Positions 23,423 to 31,394 of a DNA stretch of 64,000 nucleotides are shown in pieces. The notes below the pieces were generated by a model. The model was not told the DNA's origin. It saw nothing but the letters and a program-made list of their open reading frames with translations, and searched no databases. Each line of letters opens with the position of its first letter. Within the stretch, counting starts at the first letter, position 1. The stretch comes from Actinomycetota bacterium (GTDB taxonomy: Bacteria; Actinomycetota; Actinomycetes; Streptosporangiales; Streptosporangiaceae), in assembly GCA_019240215.1 (NCBI GenBank), contig JAFAYQ010000050.1:20098-84097 (forward strand), read 5' to 3'. The position numbers were made by a program, and so were the translations under genes.

Positions 23423-24612
23423 GCGGCGGTCGGCACCCGGACCGCCCGGGCCCAGGCCGGGGCGTCGGGCGAGCGGTCCCCGAGCAGGGCGATGACCACC
23501 CGCATGCCCTTGGGCGGCTGGGCCGGCCAGGGGGTGAAGCCGTCGGTCAGCACCACCGTGATCGCGGGCCGGGGGCGCAGGCCGGCCGCCGCCGCGATGC
23601 CCGCGCCCATGTCGGTGCCGCCCCCGCCGACCAGCTCGATCTGGCGGGCCGAGGAGACCCGCTGGGCCGGCCCGGCGGCGGCGTCGCAGGCCAGCACCCG
23701 CAGCTGGCGGATCACCCCCAGCGACCGGAGCAGCCCCTCCACCTCGGCCAAGGTCATCGCCAGGAGCTCGCTGGTCATGCTGCCGGAGGTGTCGCAGACG
23801 ACGGCGACGTCGGGCACCGGCCGCCGCAGGGCGGGCAGCACCACGTCGCCGACGGCGGCCGCCCGCCGGGACGGCCGCCGGTAGGAGTAGTCGGCCGCGC
23901 CCGCCCGGTCGGCGACCGCCCGGCGCAGCTCGGCCGCCAGCAGCGTGCGCCAGTTGACGACCGGCGCCAGCGTCTGCTGGGCCCAGCGGGCCAGCCCGGC
24001 CGGGACCGTGCCCGCTTCGCGGCCGTGCCGCAGGATCTCGGCTGCCACCTGGCGGCGGAGCAGGTCGGCCTGCCAGCCCGGCAACCCGCCGTCCCCGTCC
24101 GGCTGGTCGTCGCCGGCCGGCGACTCGCCCGGCCGGGGCTGGCCGTCGGCGCCGCTGCCGCAGTCACCGTCGCCGCCTGCCGCGGCCGCGTAACCGGGGC
24201 GGAAGTACTGCTCGGCCAGCCCGCCCGGGTCGGCCCCGAGGTGGTGCGGCAGCACCGGCCCGCCCGGCAGGTCGAGCCCGGCCGGGACCAGGTCGTCGTT
24301 GATCTCGGCGTCGGCCGCCCGGGTCCACTGCGGGGCGTCCTCGGGCCGGATCCCGAGCGCCCGGGCCCGCTCCGCGTGCGCCCGCAGCAGGTGGCACACG
24401 TGGTGCACGAGCACGCTGCCGAACTCGGCCGCCGTCCACTGGCCGGCCAGGTCCGGGTCGGCCCGCAGCCGCCACTGCTCGTCGACCGCGACCGACTCCG
24501 CACCGGGGGCCGCCGTCACCTGGGTGGCGAAGATCCCGCTGGCCAGGTACGGGAACCGGGCGGCCGCCCACAGTCGCGCCCCCGCCAGACCGGGCAGGTG
24601 CTGGCTGGTCAC
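23419..24612 (-). CDS. VWA-like (DUF2201) metallopeptidase-type protein
   Basis: A 397-aa soluble protein. The N-terminal DUF2201-like half contains VLVHHVCHLLRAHAERA (about residues 68-84), a variant of the HExxH-like site of predicted metallopeptidases in which the Glu position is His. A Gly/Asp/Pro-rich linker follows at about 135-180. The C-terminal half is a VWA domain with MIDAS residues DTSGSM and the second-loop GGGGTDMG. The GTG start overlaps the stop of the MoxR gene. VWA/MoxR pairs act together, the ATPase remodelling the VWA protein or its client. Proteolytic activity is uncertain because of the altered site. Confidence 0.88.
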   Translation of the reverse strand: MTSQHLPGLAGARLWAAARFPYLASGIFATQVTAAPGAESVAVDEQWRLRADPDLAGQWTAAEFGSVLVHHVCHLLRAHAERARALGIRPEDAPQWTRAADAEINDDLVPAGLDLPGGPVLPHHLGADPGGLAEQYFRPGYAAAAGGDGDCGSGADGQPRPGESPAGDDQPDGDGGLPGWQADLLRRQVAAEILRHGREAGTVPAGLARWAQQTLAPVVNWRTLLAAELRRAVADRAGAADYSYRRPSRRAAAVGDVVLPALRRPVPDVAVVCDTSGSMTSELLAMTLAEVEGLLRSLGVIRQLRVLACDAAAGPAQRVSSARQIELVGGGGTDMGAGIAAAAGLRPRPAITVVLTDGFTPWPAQPPKGMRVVIALLGDRSPDAPAWARAVRVPTAA

Positions 24613-25742
24613 GACAGCAGCCCGGCGTCGCGCAGGACCGGGGCGAACAGCCGGATCTCCGGTGGCAGCGGGGCGCCGTCGGGGCGGTGCCGGGCCAGCA
24701 CCCGGGCGGCGGCCGCGGCCACGTCGGGGGCGCCGGTAGCGGCGGTGGCCAGCACCCGCCAGCCGGCCGACCAGCGCTCGGGGGTGAGGTCGGCCGTGAC
24801 CGCGGCGGTGACCGCGGCCAGCGCCGCGTAGGCCCGGTCGGCCCGGTCGGGCAGGGTGAACGAGGCCGGGTCGGCCAGCACCTCCTCCGGGTCGGGCAGG
24901 TCCATCTCGGCCAGCCAAGTCAGGAACTCGGCGCCCGCGCCGTCGCCCACGCAGCCGCGCACCAGCGCCGACCGGGTCTCGCCGCTGGCCCCGGCCGCGT
25001 CGGCCGCCGCCCACAGCCGGGCCGTCATCTCCCAGGTGCGGGGGCTGGGCCAGCCGCGCCCGGCGGTGGCCGGGTCGGTCGGCGGCGCGCAGGCCAGCGC
25101 GGGCCGCACCCGCAGGAACGCCGCCACCAGCCCGCGCGCCATCACCTCGGCCGCCGCCCAGTCCCCGGTCAGCTCGGGGATCCGCGGCGGCGTCCAGCCC
25201 CCGGCCAGCCCGTCGGCCACCACCCGCGGGTTGATCTCCCAGGTCAGGTGGCAGAGCCGGTTGGCCAGGGGCGCGGACAGGTCCCAGCCGTCGGCCGCCT
25301 GTTCGGGCGGGTTGGCGGCCGCCACCACCGCCACCCCGGCGGGCAGGTCGAGGTCGCCGACCACCCGTTCCAGCACCACCCGCAGCAGCGCCGCCTGCAC
25401 GGCGGGCGGCGCGGTCGACAGCTCGTCCAGGAACAGCAGGCCGCGGCCGGCCGCGGCCAGCCGCTGGGCCCAGGTCGGCGGCGCGAACCGGACCCCCTGG
25501 CCGACCACCACCGGCAGGCCCGCGAAGTCGGACGGCTCGCGGATCGAGGCGATCACGGTCTCGCACGGCAGCCCGGCCGCGGCCGCCATCGCCCGGATGG
25601 CCGAGGTCTTGCCGGTGCCGGGCGCGCCCCACAACAGCACCGGCACCCGGGCGGCGACCGCCACCGTCAGCGCCGCCACCGTCGGGTCGGAGTCGCGCAC
25701 GCCGGCCGGGCGGGCCCTCGGCTCCTCGTCCACACTCACAGT
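24609..25742 (-). CDS. MoxR-like AAA+ ATPase paired with VWA protein
   Basis: A 377-aa AAA+ ATPase. Walker A is WGAPGTGKTSAIRAMA, Walker B is LLFLDELSTAPPAVQAALL, and sensor 1 lies in VAVVAAANPPEQAADGWDL. The arginine region is SAPLANRLCHLTW, and a C-terminal lid domain follows. It differs from the other MoxR in the window (4378-5403) and belongs to the subgroup linked to DUF2201/VWA proteins. GTG 25742 (VSVDEEPRARP), after GGGGA, was preferred. ATG 25781 would add 13 Arg-rich residues. It is separated by 133 bp from the preceding gene of the unit and overlaps the VWA gene. Confidence 0.9.
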   Translation of the reverse strand, partial: TVSVDEEPRARPAGVRDSDPTVAALTVAVAARVPVLLWGAPGTGKTSAIRAMAAAAGLPCETVIASIREPSDFAGLPVVVGQGVRFAPPTWAQRLAAAGRGLLFLDELSTAPPAVQAALLRVVLERVVGDLDLPAGVAVVAAANPPEQAADGWDLSAPLANRLCHLTWEINPRVVADGLAGGWTPPRIPELTGDWAAAEVMARGLVAAFLRVRPALACAPPTDPATAGRGWPSPRTWEMTARLWAAADAAGASGETRSALVRGCVGDGAGAEFLTWLAEMDLPDPEEVLADPASFTLPDRADRAYAALAAVTAAVTADLTPERWSAGWRVLATAATGAPDVAAAAARVLARHRPDGAPLPPEIRLFAPVLRDAGLLS

Positions 25743-25875
25743 GTTCCCCGCTCGCTCCCGGGCCCCCGCCCGCCTCCCCATTCCCCCTTCACTGCGTCGC
25801 CTTCCCTCGTCGCGCCGCGCTCGTTCCTCGCACGGCGCTCCTCAGTCCAGGCAACGCCGCGGCCCTCCCGCTCGC

Positions 25876-26895
25876 TCAACGCTGGCCGCCTTCCTGGCTG
25901 TCGGTTGTCTCCCAGTGTGCCCACTGGGCGGAGTGCCCGGGGCCACCGACGTCGATTCCGGTCTCGCCGTCGACCGCCCGGACCCGCAGCCGGACCGGCG
26001 GCCGGCCCGGGGCCGGGACGGCCAGCACGGTGGCGTCCGGCCAGGCGGCCTGCTCGACCGCGACCACCAGGTGGCCGTCCACCACCGCCAGCCCCGGCGC
26101 CCACACGGTGGCCAGCCAGCCGACCGGCAGCGTGGCCCGCAGCCGGGCCCCGGCCCGGGAGCCGGTCAGCCCGAGCTCGCCCCAGCCCGAGTGCTCCCCG
26201 GCCCGGCCGGCCTCGGCCAGATCGGCCTCGACCAGGTCGGGGTCGACCCCCAGCCAGGCCTTGGCGGCCGGGGCCAGCCGCCCGGTCAGCGCCGCCTCCA
26301 GCGCGGGCCGATGATCGGCCGCCTCGCCCGCCCGCAGGCCACCGTCCGCCCAGGCGGCCGCGATCGTGCCCGACAGCAGCTGCTGGAAGGCCGAGCCGAG
26401 CGCCAGCAGGATCAGCATCTCCAGCCGTTCGGCCCGCAGCTGGGCCAGCTCTGGCGGCGGCCCCGGGGGCAGCCCGCCCCCACCGGGACGGCCGCCGGCC
26501 GGGATCATCGGCCGGCTGCCGGGGCGGCCGGTGCCCGCGAACAGCCCGGCCCCGAACCCGCCGCTTCCCGGCAGCCGCCGGGCGAACCGGCTGCCCAGCC
26601 GGTTCTCGCGGAACTCGCGGACCTCGTCCCAGCTGACCCCGACGTCGTCGTCCGGCCCGCGCGGGCCGACCGCCAGCAGGTCGAGGTCGTCGTCGTGGCG
26701 GTGCCAGGCCTCGGCCACCTCCAGGCAGGCGGCCCTTTCCCCGCCCAGCGCGGCCAGCACCGCCTCCCCCTCGGGATCGGCGTGGGCGGGCAGCGTCAGC
26801 GCCCCGTCCTGCCAGCGCACCGGGTGGAGGCCGTCCCCGCACGGCACCCAGGTCTCGACCGCCGGCAGCGCCCGCCACCAGGGCACCCCGGTCAC
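25876..26895 (-). CDS. Uncharacterised protein, second gene of MoxR/VWA operon
   Basis: A 339-aa soluble protein with no family that I can name. The N-terminus reads VTGVPWWRALPAVETWVPCGDGLHPVRW. The middle has a Gly/Pro-rich loop (GGRPGGGGLPPGPPPELAQL, residues about 140-160), then a long helical stretch (RLEMLILLALGSAFQQLL). The C-terminal 100 residues are strand-rich with GWGELGLTGSRAGARLRATLP. The GTG start overlaps the stop of the upstream gene. Its position between another unknown gene and a MoxR/VWA pair suggests an adaptor or client of that machine; this is inference. Confidence 0.8.
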   Translation of the reverse strand: MTGVPWWRALPAVETWVPCGDGLHPVRWQDGALTLPAHADPEGEAVLAALGGERAACLEVAEAWHRHDDDLDLLAVGPRGPDDDVGVSWDEVREFRENRLGSRFARRLPGSGGFGAGLFAGTGRPGSRPMIPAGGRPGGGGLPPGPPPELAQLRAERLEMLILLALGSAFQQLLSGTIAAAWADGGLRAGEAADHRPALEAALTGRLAPAAKAWLGVDPDLVEADLAEAGRAGEHSGWGELGLTGSRAGARLRATLPVGWLATVWAPGLAVVDGHLVVAVEQAAWPDATVLAVPAPGRPPVRLRVRAVDGETGIDVGGPGHSAQWAHWETTDSQEGGQR

Positions 26896-28322
26896 GGCGC
26901 CGCCCACCAGCGCAACGGCACCTCGGCCCGCACCCGGCCGGTCAGCGTGCTGGCCAGCACCGTGAGCCGGGTGCTGTCGCGGCCCAGCGGCGGCAGCACC
27001 CGCAGCGTCCCGGCCAGCTCGCCGCCGGTCTCGCCGTGCCAGGTCCCGGGCACCGCCACGTGCCACTGGCTGGTGTCGTCGCGCAGCCAGCAGCAGAAGT
27101 CCCGGTACGAGAACGGGCCGCCGTCCGGCCGGTCCCCGGAGGTGGCCGGCGGCGCCACCACCAGGTGCAGGAACGTCTGCTGGCTGCGGGTGTGCAGGCC
27201 GCCGAGCGCGACCCGGGCGCCGTTCACGTCGGGCAGCACCGCGCTGAGGGCGGCGGTGCCGTCGTGGACCGGGGGCCGGTGCCGCCGGCCGGACCAGGCC
27301 AGCACGCTCAGCCACGGCCCCGGCAGCCGGGCGCTGGGGGCGGCGGTGATGCCGTGGTTGCCGATGCCGAGCCGTTCGCAGATCGTGGCCAGGTACCCGG
27401 GCACCGGGCTGAACGGCGACAGCGCCCCGGCCGCCTCCAGCGCGGTGACCACGTCGCCGAGGCCGTAGGCCTGCCGCCGGGTGTCACCGATGCGGCCGGC
27501 CGCCGAGGTGGCCAGCAGCTGCTGGGCGGCGTGCTCCAGCAACTGCTCGCCGGGCTGGCTGTCCTGGGGCTGGCCGCTCACCTCGGCCGTGGGCGGCGGC
27601 CCGGTCAGGTCGATCCGCAGCCGGGGGGTGCCGGCCCCGGTCGCCAGCTCGAGCCAGCGGGCGCCGTCGGGCGGGGCCGGCTCGATGTTCAGCTCGCCTT
27701 CCCACTGCAGGCCGGCGCCGCCGCCCTGGAACGTCACCTGGTAGGCGGTGCCGCGGTCGTCGGCCGCGACCAGCCGGGCGAACGGTTCGGGGAAACCGCT
27801 GAAGATGCCGCCGCTCACGGCCGGGCGCAGCGGCGCGAACGTCAGCGCCTGGGCCCGCCGGGCCGTCACCAGCAGCGCCAGCACGTACAGTTCGCCGGCC
27901 ACGAACTCATCCCGGAACGGCAGCATCCGCCCCACCGGCCACAGCCGCCAGGGCTTCGCTGGCGGCTCCGGTTCGGCCGGCTCCGGTTCGGCCGGCGCCC
28001 CCGGGCCCGCGGTGGCCCCGGCCCCGGCCGCGGCCATGACCCGGGCCCGGCGGCCGCGCCGCAGCAGCGGCCCGGCCGTCTGCGGCTGCAGCCGGCGGCG
28101 GACGGCCAGCGCCGCCTGGAACTGCACCATGATGTCGTCGGCCGCATCGACGTCGAGGGCGCCGACCGCGGTCAGTGCCATCGCGACGCCGTTGAGCCGG
28201 AGCACGCACTCGCTGAAGACCGCCTGGGCGCCGGGACCGCCGTCATCGGACAGGGCCCGGGCCCGCCGCAGCCCCGCCTCGGCGGCCAGCCGCAGATGGC
28301 GTTCCGCGCGGTCACGGTTCAC
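26892..28322 (-). CDS. Uncharacterised protein, first gene of MoxR/VWA operon
   Basis: A 476-aa soluble protein without a recognised domain. Residues 1-80 are helical (ERHLRLAAEAGLRRARAL, DAADDIMVQFQAALAVRRRL). A Pro/Glu/Ala linker (PAEPEPAEPEPP) follows near residue 110. The rest is strand-rich, with LPFRDEFVAGELYVLALLV, AYQVTFQGGGAGLQWEGEL and SYRDFCCWLRDDTSQWHV. GTG start at 28322 (VNRDRAERH), alone upstream of the five-gene series. The gene is long, in a single frame with normal codon use, and its stop overlaps the next start, so it is certainly coding. Confidence 0.8.
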   Translation of the reverse strand: MNRDRAERHLRLAAEAGLRRARALSDDGGPGAQAVFSECVLRLNGVAMALTAVGALDVDAADDIMVQFQAALAVRRRLQPQTAGPLLRRGRRARVMAAAGAGATAGPGAPAEPEPAEPEPPAKPWRLWPVGRMLPFRDEFVAGELYVLALLVTARRAQALTFAPLRPAVSGGIFSGFPEPFARLVAADDRGTAYQVTFQGGGAGLQWEGELNIEPAPPDGARWLELATGAGTPRLRIDLTGPPPTAEVSGQPQDSQPGEQLLEHAAQQLLATSAAGRIGDTRRQAYGLGDVVTALEAAGALSPFSPVPGYLATICERLGIGNHGITAAPSARLPGPWLSVLAWSGRRHRPPVHDGTAALSAVLPDVNGARVALGGLHTRSQQTFLHLVVAPPATSGDRPDGGPFSYRDFCCWLRDDTSQWHVAVPGTWHGETGGELAGTLRVLPPLGRDSTRLTVLASTLTGRVRAEVPLRWWAAP

Positions 28323-28510
28323 CCGTCTACGGTCTCACTCCGGCCCGAACATGCGCGAATCAGCGAGGTCCGGGCCCGAGCCCGCCGGGCCCGGCCGGGC
28401 CGGAAAAAGTGCGGGGGCCGGGCTGGCGAGGATGGGTTCGCCTGCCCGGCCCTCTGGCCACCGGCAGAACTATGACGCGGCCGACCGCCCTCGCGGTTCC
28501 CCCGGCGGCA

Positions 28511-28699
28511 TCATTTTTCCGAGTTTTCGCTGGCTGCGCTGTTCGCCGGGCTCCCCGGCCAGTGACCGGGGAACGGCAGCTCGAGCTCGGCCAGCCACGG
28601 CGGCGGTGGCCGGCGACGGCCGTCGGCGTCCCACGGCGACGATGGGTGCCCGGGCGGCAGCCGCTCCAGCTGGGTCTGCATCTGCGTGTCGGAGACCAT
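28511..28699 (-). CDS. Small proline-rich hypothetical protein
   Basis: A 62-aa frame starting ATG (MVSDTQMQTQLERLPPGHPS) after a good GAAGGG site at 5-9 bp spacing. The motif LPPGHPSSPW..DG followed by PPPPWLAELELPFPGH is orderly and unlike random high-GC readthrough, and the product is neither Arg-rich nor repetitive. A longer in-frame ATG exists at 28774. I cannot assign a family. It lies alone between the MoxR/VWA operon and hisN. Confidence 0.5.
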   Translation of the reverse strand: MVSDTQMQTQLERLPPGHPSSPWDADGRRRPPPPWLAELELPFPGHWPGSPANSAASENSEK

Positions 28700-29000
28700 C
28701 GCACCCTTCCGTCCTGGCCACTCAAAGTGAGGATCAAGATACCGAAGGTAGTGCCCCGATGACTCTGATGACACGGAGCGCGTGGGTCAGCGCATGGGGC
28801 GGCCGGGGCCCCTCGGGTGTCGGGCCCCGGCCGCCGGTCCATCGGCCGCCCGGGCCCGCCCGCCGCGGACCGTTCCGAGCTTCCCCCTGGAGCTGCCGTT
28901 CGAGGCATCCCCAGCCGCCGGCGGCGGTAATCACCCGCGGGTGTGTCGCCCCGCACTTTCCGCTTTGCGCAGGCCAGTGCGGACCCTTTAATAAAAATAT
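28700..29000. other. Intergenic region between small ORF and hisN
   Basis: No gene is supported here. The sequence contains a GC-rich stretch at 28790-28880 and a short AT-rich run (ATAAAAATATTTAAAG, 28991-29006) overlapping the hisN stop. The AT-rich run could help termination. I see no promoter or repeat that can be assigned. Confidence 0.4.
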
Positions 29001-29786
29001 TTAAAGGGCCTTGAGGCGGCCGAGTACCTCGTCGTGCAGGCGGCCGTTGGTGCAGACGATGCTGCCGCCCTCGGGGGTGCGGTTGCCGTCGATGTCGGTG
29101 AACCGGCCGCCCGCCTCCTCCACGATGACCTGGAGGGCGGCGATGTCCCAGAGCGAGACCTCGGGCTCGGCCGACACGTCGACCGCCCCCTCGGCCACCA
29201 GCACGTGGGACCAGAAGTCGCCGTAGGCCCGGCTCCGCCACACCGACTGGGTCAGGCCGAGGAAACCCTCGATCCGGTCCCGGTCGACCCAGCCGCCCAG
29301 GCTGGAGTAGGACAGCGACGCGTCGCTCAGCTGACTGACCCCGGACACCGTGCAGCGGGTGGCCTTGAGCAGGCTGCGCCCGGTCCAGGCGCCGCCGCCG
29401 GCCGCCGCCCACCAGCGGCGGCCCAGGGCCGGGGCCGACACCACGCCGACCACGACCTCGTCGCCGTCCATCAGCCCGATCAGCGTGGCCCAGACCGGCA
29501 CGCCGCGGATGAAGTTCTTGGTGCCGTCGATCGGGTCGATGACCCAGCAGCGCGGCCCGTGCCCGGCCCGGCCGAACTCCTCGCCCAGCACCGCGTCGCG
29601 CGGCCGGGACCGGCGCAGCACGTTGCGCAGCGACTCCTCGGCCGCGCGGTCGGCATCGGTCACCGGGGTCAGGTCCGGCTTGGTCTCGACCTCGAGATTC
29701 AGCGCCTTGAAACGCCGGCTGGTGATGTCGTCGGCCGCGTCGGCGAGGACGTGCGCAAAGCGCAGATCGTCGTCATAGCGGGGCAC
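29001..29786 (-). CDS. hisN: Histidinol-phosphatase, inositol-monophosphatase family
   Basis: A 261-aa enzyme of the IMPase superfamily. Metal-site motifs are GEEFG (motif around residues 67-71), WVIDPIDGTKNFIRG (motif A) and VSLWDIAALQVIVEEAGG (motif B). These match the actinobacterial histidinol-phosphatases that complete histidine biosynthesis, encoded near rsgA and sigR in Streptomyces and mycobacteria. GTG start (VPRYDDDLRFAHVLAD) at 29786; longer in-frame versions add nonhomologous Arg-rich sequence. Inositol- or other sugar-phosphate phosphatase activity cannot be excluded from motifs alone. Confidence 0.9.
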   Translation of the reverse strand: MPRYDDDLRFAHVLADAADDITSRRFKALNLEVETKPDLTPVTDADRAAEESLRNVLRRSRPRDAVLGEEFGRAGHGPRCWVIDPIDGTKNFIRGVPVWATLIGLMDGDEVVVGVVSAPALGRRWWAAAGGGAWTGRSLLKATRCTVSGVSQLSDASLSYSSLGGWVDRDRIEGFLGLTQSVWRSRAYGDFWSHVLVAEGAVDVSAEPEVSLWDIAALQVIVEEAGGRFTDIDGNRTPEGGSIVCTNGRLHDEVLGRLKAL

Positions 29787-29861
29787 GCGCTGAACGCTAC
29801 CGCTTTGGCGAGTCTGGTGACCAGGCGAGCGCCGGCGCGGCGCAGGGGGCACACTGAACAG

Positions 29862-30194
29862 ATGGGCGAAGTCAGCCTGAAGAAAGCGGGGGACGCGGCC
29901 AGCCGGGTGTCCGGTCAGCTGGGGCAGGACGAGCAGTTCGGGCCGTTCGTGCGCCAGGGCCGCATCGTCGCCATGCCGGCCCGCCCGGCCCGGCGGCGGC
30001 TCCTGCTGGACTGCGTGGCCCAGGCGTTCGAGCCGGGCCTGCGCTACCCGGAGGCGGTCGTCGACGACGTGCTGCGGGTGCTGTGCGAGGACCACGCGGC
30101 CCTGCGCCGGTACCTGGTCGACGAGGGATTCCTGTCCCGGCAGGCCGGCGTCTACTGGCGCAGCGGCGGCACCGTCGACCTCGAACCAGCCTGA
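29862..30194 (+). CDS. DUF2087 domain protein
   Basis: A 110-aa protein with a DUF2087-type domain: GRIVAMPARPARRRLLLDCVAQAFEPGLRYPEAVVDDVLR then ALRRYLVDEGFLSRQAGVYWR. The fold is winged-helix-like and DUF2087 is often fused to or next to regulators, so nucleic-acid binding is possible. ATG at 29862 (MGEVSLKKAG) with no strong ribosome-binding site. It is divergent from hisN and convergent with rsgA. Confidence 0.8.
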   Translation: MGEVSLKKAGDAASRVSGQLGQDEQFGPFVRQGRIVAMPARPARRRLLLDCVAQAFEPGLRYPEAVVDDVLRVLCEDHAALRRYLVDEGFLSRQAGVYWRSGGTVDLEPA

Positions 30195-30227
30195 CCCGTA
30201 CCCCTCACCCCGCTCGCCCCTGCGACC

Positions 30228-31175
30228 TCAGGCGTCACTGCCGTCCCGGCTGGCCAGCAGCCGGCGCAACGAGTCCAGCCGGGTCTGAGCCCCGTGTTCG
30301 GCCGCCCACTCGTCCAGGTGGCAGTCCGGGCCCAGGTGATCGTCGCCGGGCGGACAGTCGGCGATGCCCTCGGCCAGGTCGGGGAAGGCTTCCAGCACCC
30401 GCTCCGGGCTGACTCCGCCGAGGCCGAAGCCCCGCACCCCGGGGGTGTCGATGATCCAGCCGCTGCCGGGCAGCGGCAGCGCCACCGCCGACGACGAGGT
30501 GTGGCGGCCCCGGCCGGTCACCGGGTTGACCGTGCCGGTGACCCGGTCGGCGTCCGGGACCAGGGCGTTGACCAGCGTCGACTTTCCCACCCCGGACTGG
30601 CCGATCATCACGCTGATCTTCCCGTCCAGTACCGCCTGCAACCCGGCCAGCTGCTCCGCGGTCAGCGGGCGCTGGGTCACGTGCGCGGGCACGCCCAGCG
30701 GCGCGTAGACGCTGAGCACCTCGTCCGGCGAAGCCAGGTCGGCCTTGGTCAGCGCGAGCAGCGGGCTGATGCCGGCGTCGTAGGCGGCGACCAGGCACCG
30801 GTCCACGAACCGCAGGTGCGGCGACGGCTGGGCCAGCGCGCAGACGACGACCAGCTGGTCGGCGTTGGCCACGATGACCCGCTCCACCGGGTCCGTGTCA
30901 TCGGGCGACCGGCGCAGGGCCGAGGTCCGCGGCTGGATGCGGACGATCCGGGCCAGCGTGCCCGGGTCCCCGGACACGTCGCCGGCCAGCACCACCCGAT
31001 CGCCGACCACGACGCTGCGCCGTCCCAGCTCGCGGGCCTTCATCGCGGTGACCATCCGGTCGTCGGTCAGGCAGGTGTAGCGGCCCCGGTCGACCGTGGT
31101 CACGAACCCTTCCGGCGCACCGGAGTGGGCCGGGCGGCGCCGCGTGCGCGGCCGCGTGCCCTTACCCGGGCGCAC
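30228..31175 (-). CDS. rsgA: Ribosome small-subunit maturation GTPase RsgA
   Basis: A circularly permuted GTPase acting in late 30S assembly. The OB domain (VTTVDRGRYTCL) comes first, then G4 TKAD, G1 GQSGVGKST and G3 DTPGVRGFG. The zinc knuckle is variant: C, H and C are present (DCPPGDDHLGPDCHLDEW), but the residue where many actinobacterial homologues have a second Cys is Asp. The only standard start in this frame is GTG 31175 (VRPGKGTRPRTRRRP). Homologues begin about 15 residues earlier, with RRY...DEDDIRVRP. LDEDDIRVRPGKG is present in frame but has no start, and VTRYDG is in another frame just upstream (see findings). Confidence 0.9.
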   Translation of the reverse strand: MRPGKGTRPRTRRRPAHSGAPEGFVTTVDRGRYTCLTDDRMVTAMKARELGRRSVVVGDRVVLAGDVSGDPGTLARIVRIQPRTSALRRSPDDTDPVERVIVANADQLVVVCALAQPSPHLRFVDRCLVAAYDAGISPLLALTKADLASPDEVLSVYAPLGVPAHVTQRPLTAEQLAGLQAVLDGKISVMIGQSGVGKSTLVNALVPDADRVTGTVNPVTGRGRHTSSSAVALPLPGSGWIIDTPGVRGFGLGGVSPERVLEAFPDLAEGIADCPPGDDHLGPDCHLDEWAAEHGAQTRLDSLRRLLASRDGSDA

Positions 31176-31259
31176 CCGGATGTCGTCCTCGTCGAGGTCG
31201 CGTGGGCTCAGTGCTCCCGCTCCCGTCGTACCGTGTCACAGGCCATAGCGTGAGGTTAT

Positions 31260-31303
31260 CGGCTGGCGGCCGGGGGCGCCTTGTCGCGCGCGGCCGCCAG
31301 CCG
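31260..31303. repeat. 13-bp perfect inverted repeat between rsgA and SRAP genes
   Basis: CGGCTGGCGGCCG (31260-31272) and CGGCCGCCAGCCG (31291-31303) form a strong stem with an 18-nt loop. It sits in the divergent gap between rsgA and the SRAP gene, the place occupied by aroA in mycobacteria. It could be a leftover terminator or a cruciform-type control element. Confidence 0.7.
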
Positions 31304-31394
31304 GGGCCCCGGGTTTGGCTGACCGCCTTTCCGGAAATGAAACGGCGCATTAAGCGTCTGTTCACGCAACGACTTATGTATCGGGACATGGAGT

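Noticed and set aside
23419..25632. 737-residue frame joining the VWA protein to an upstream extension
   Set aside because: The extension reads the MoxR gene in the wrong frame; the VWA gene starts at GTG 24612 overlapping the MoxR stop.
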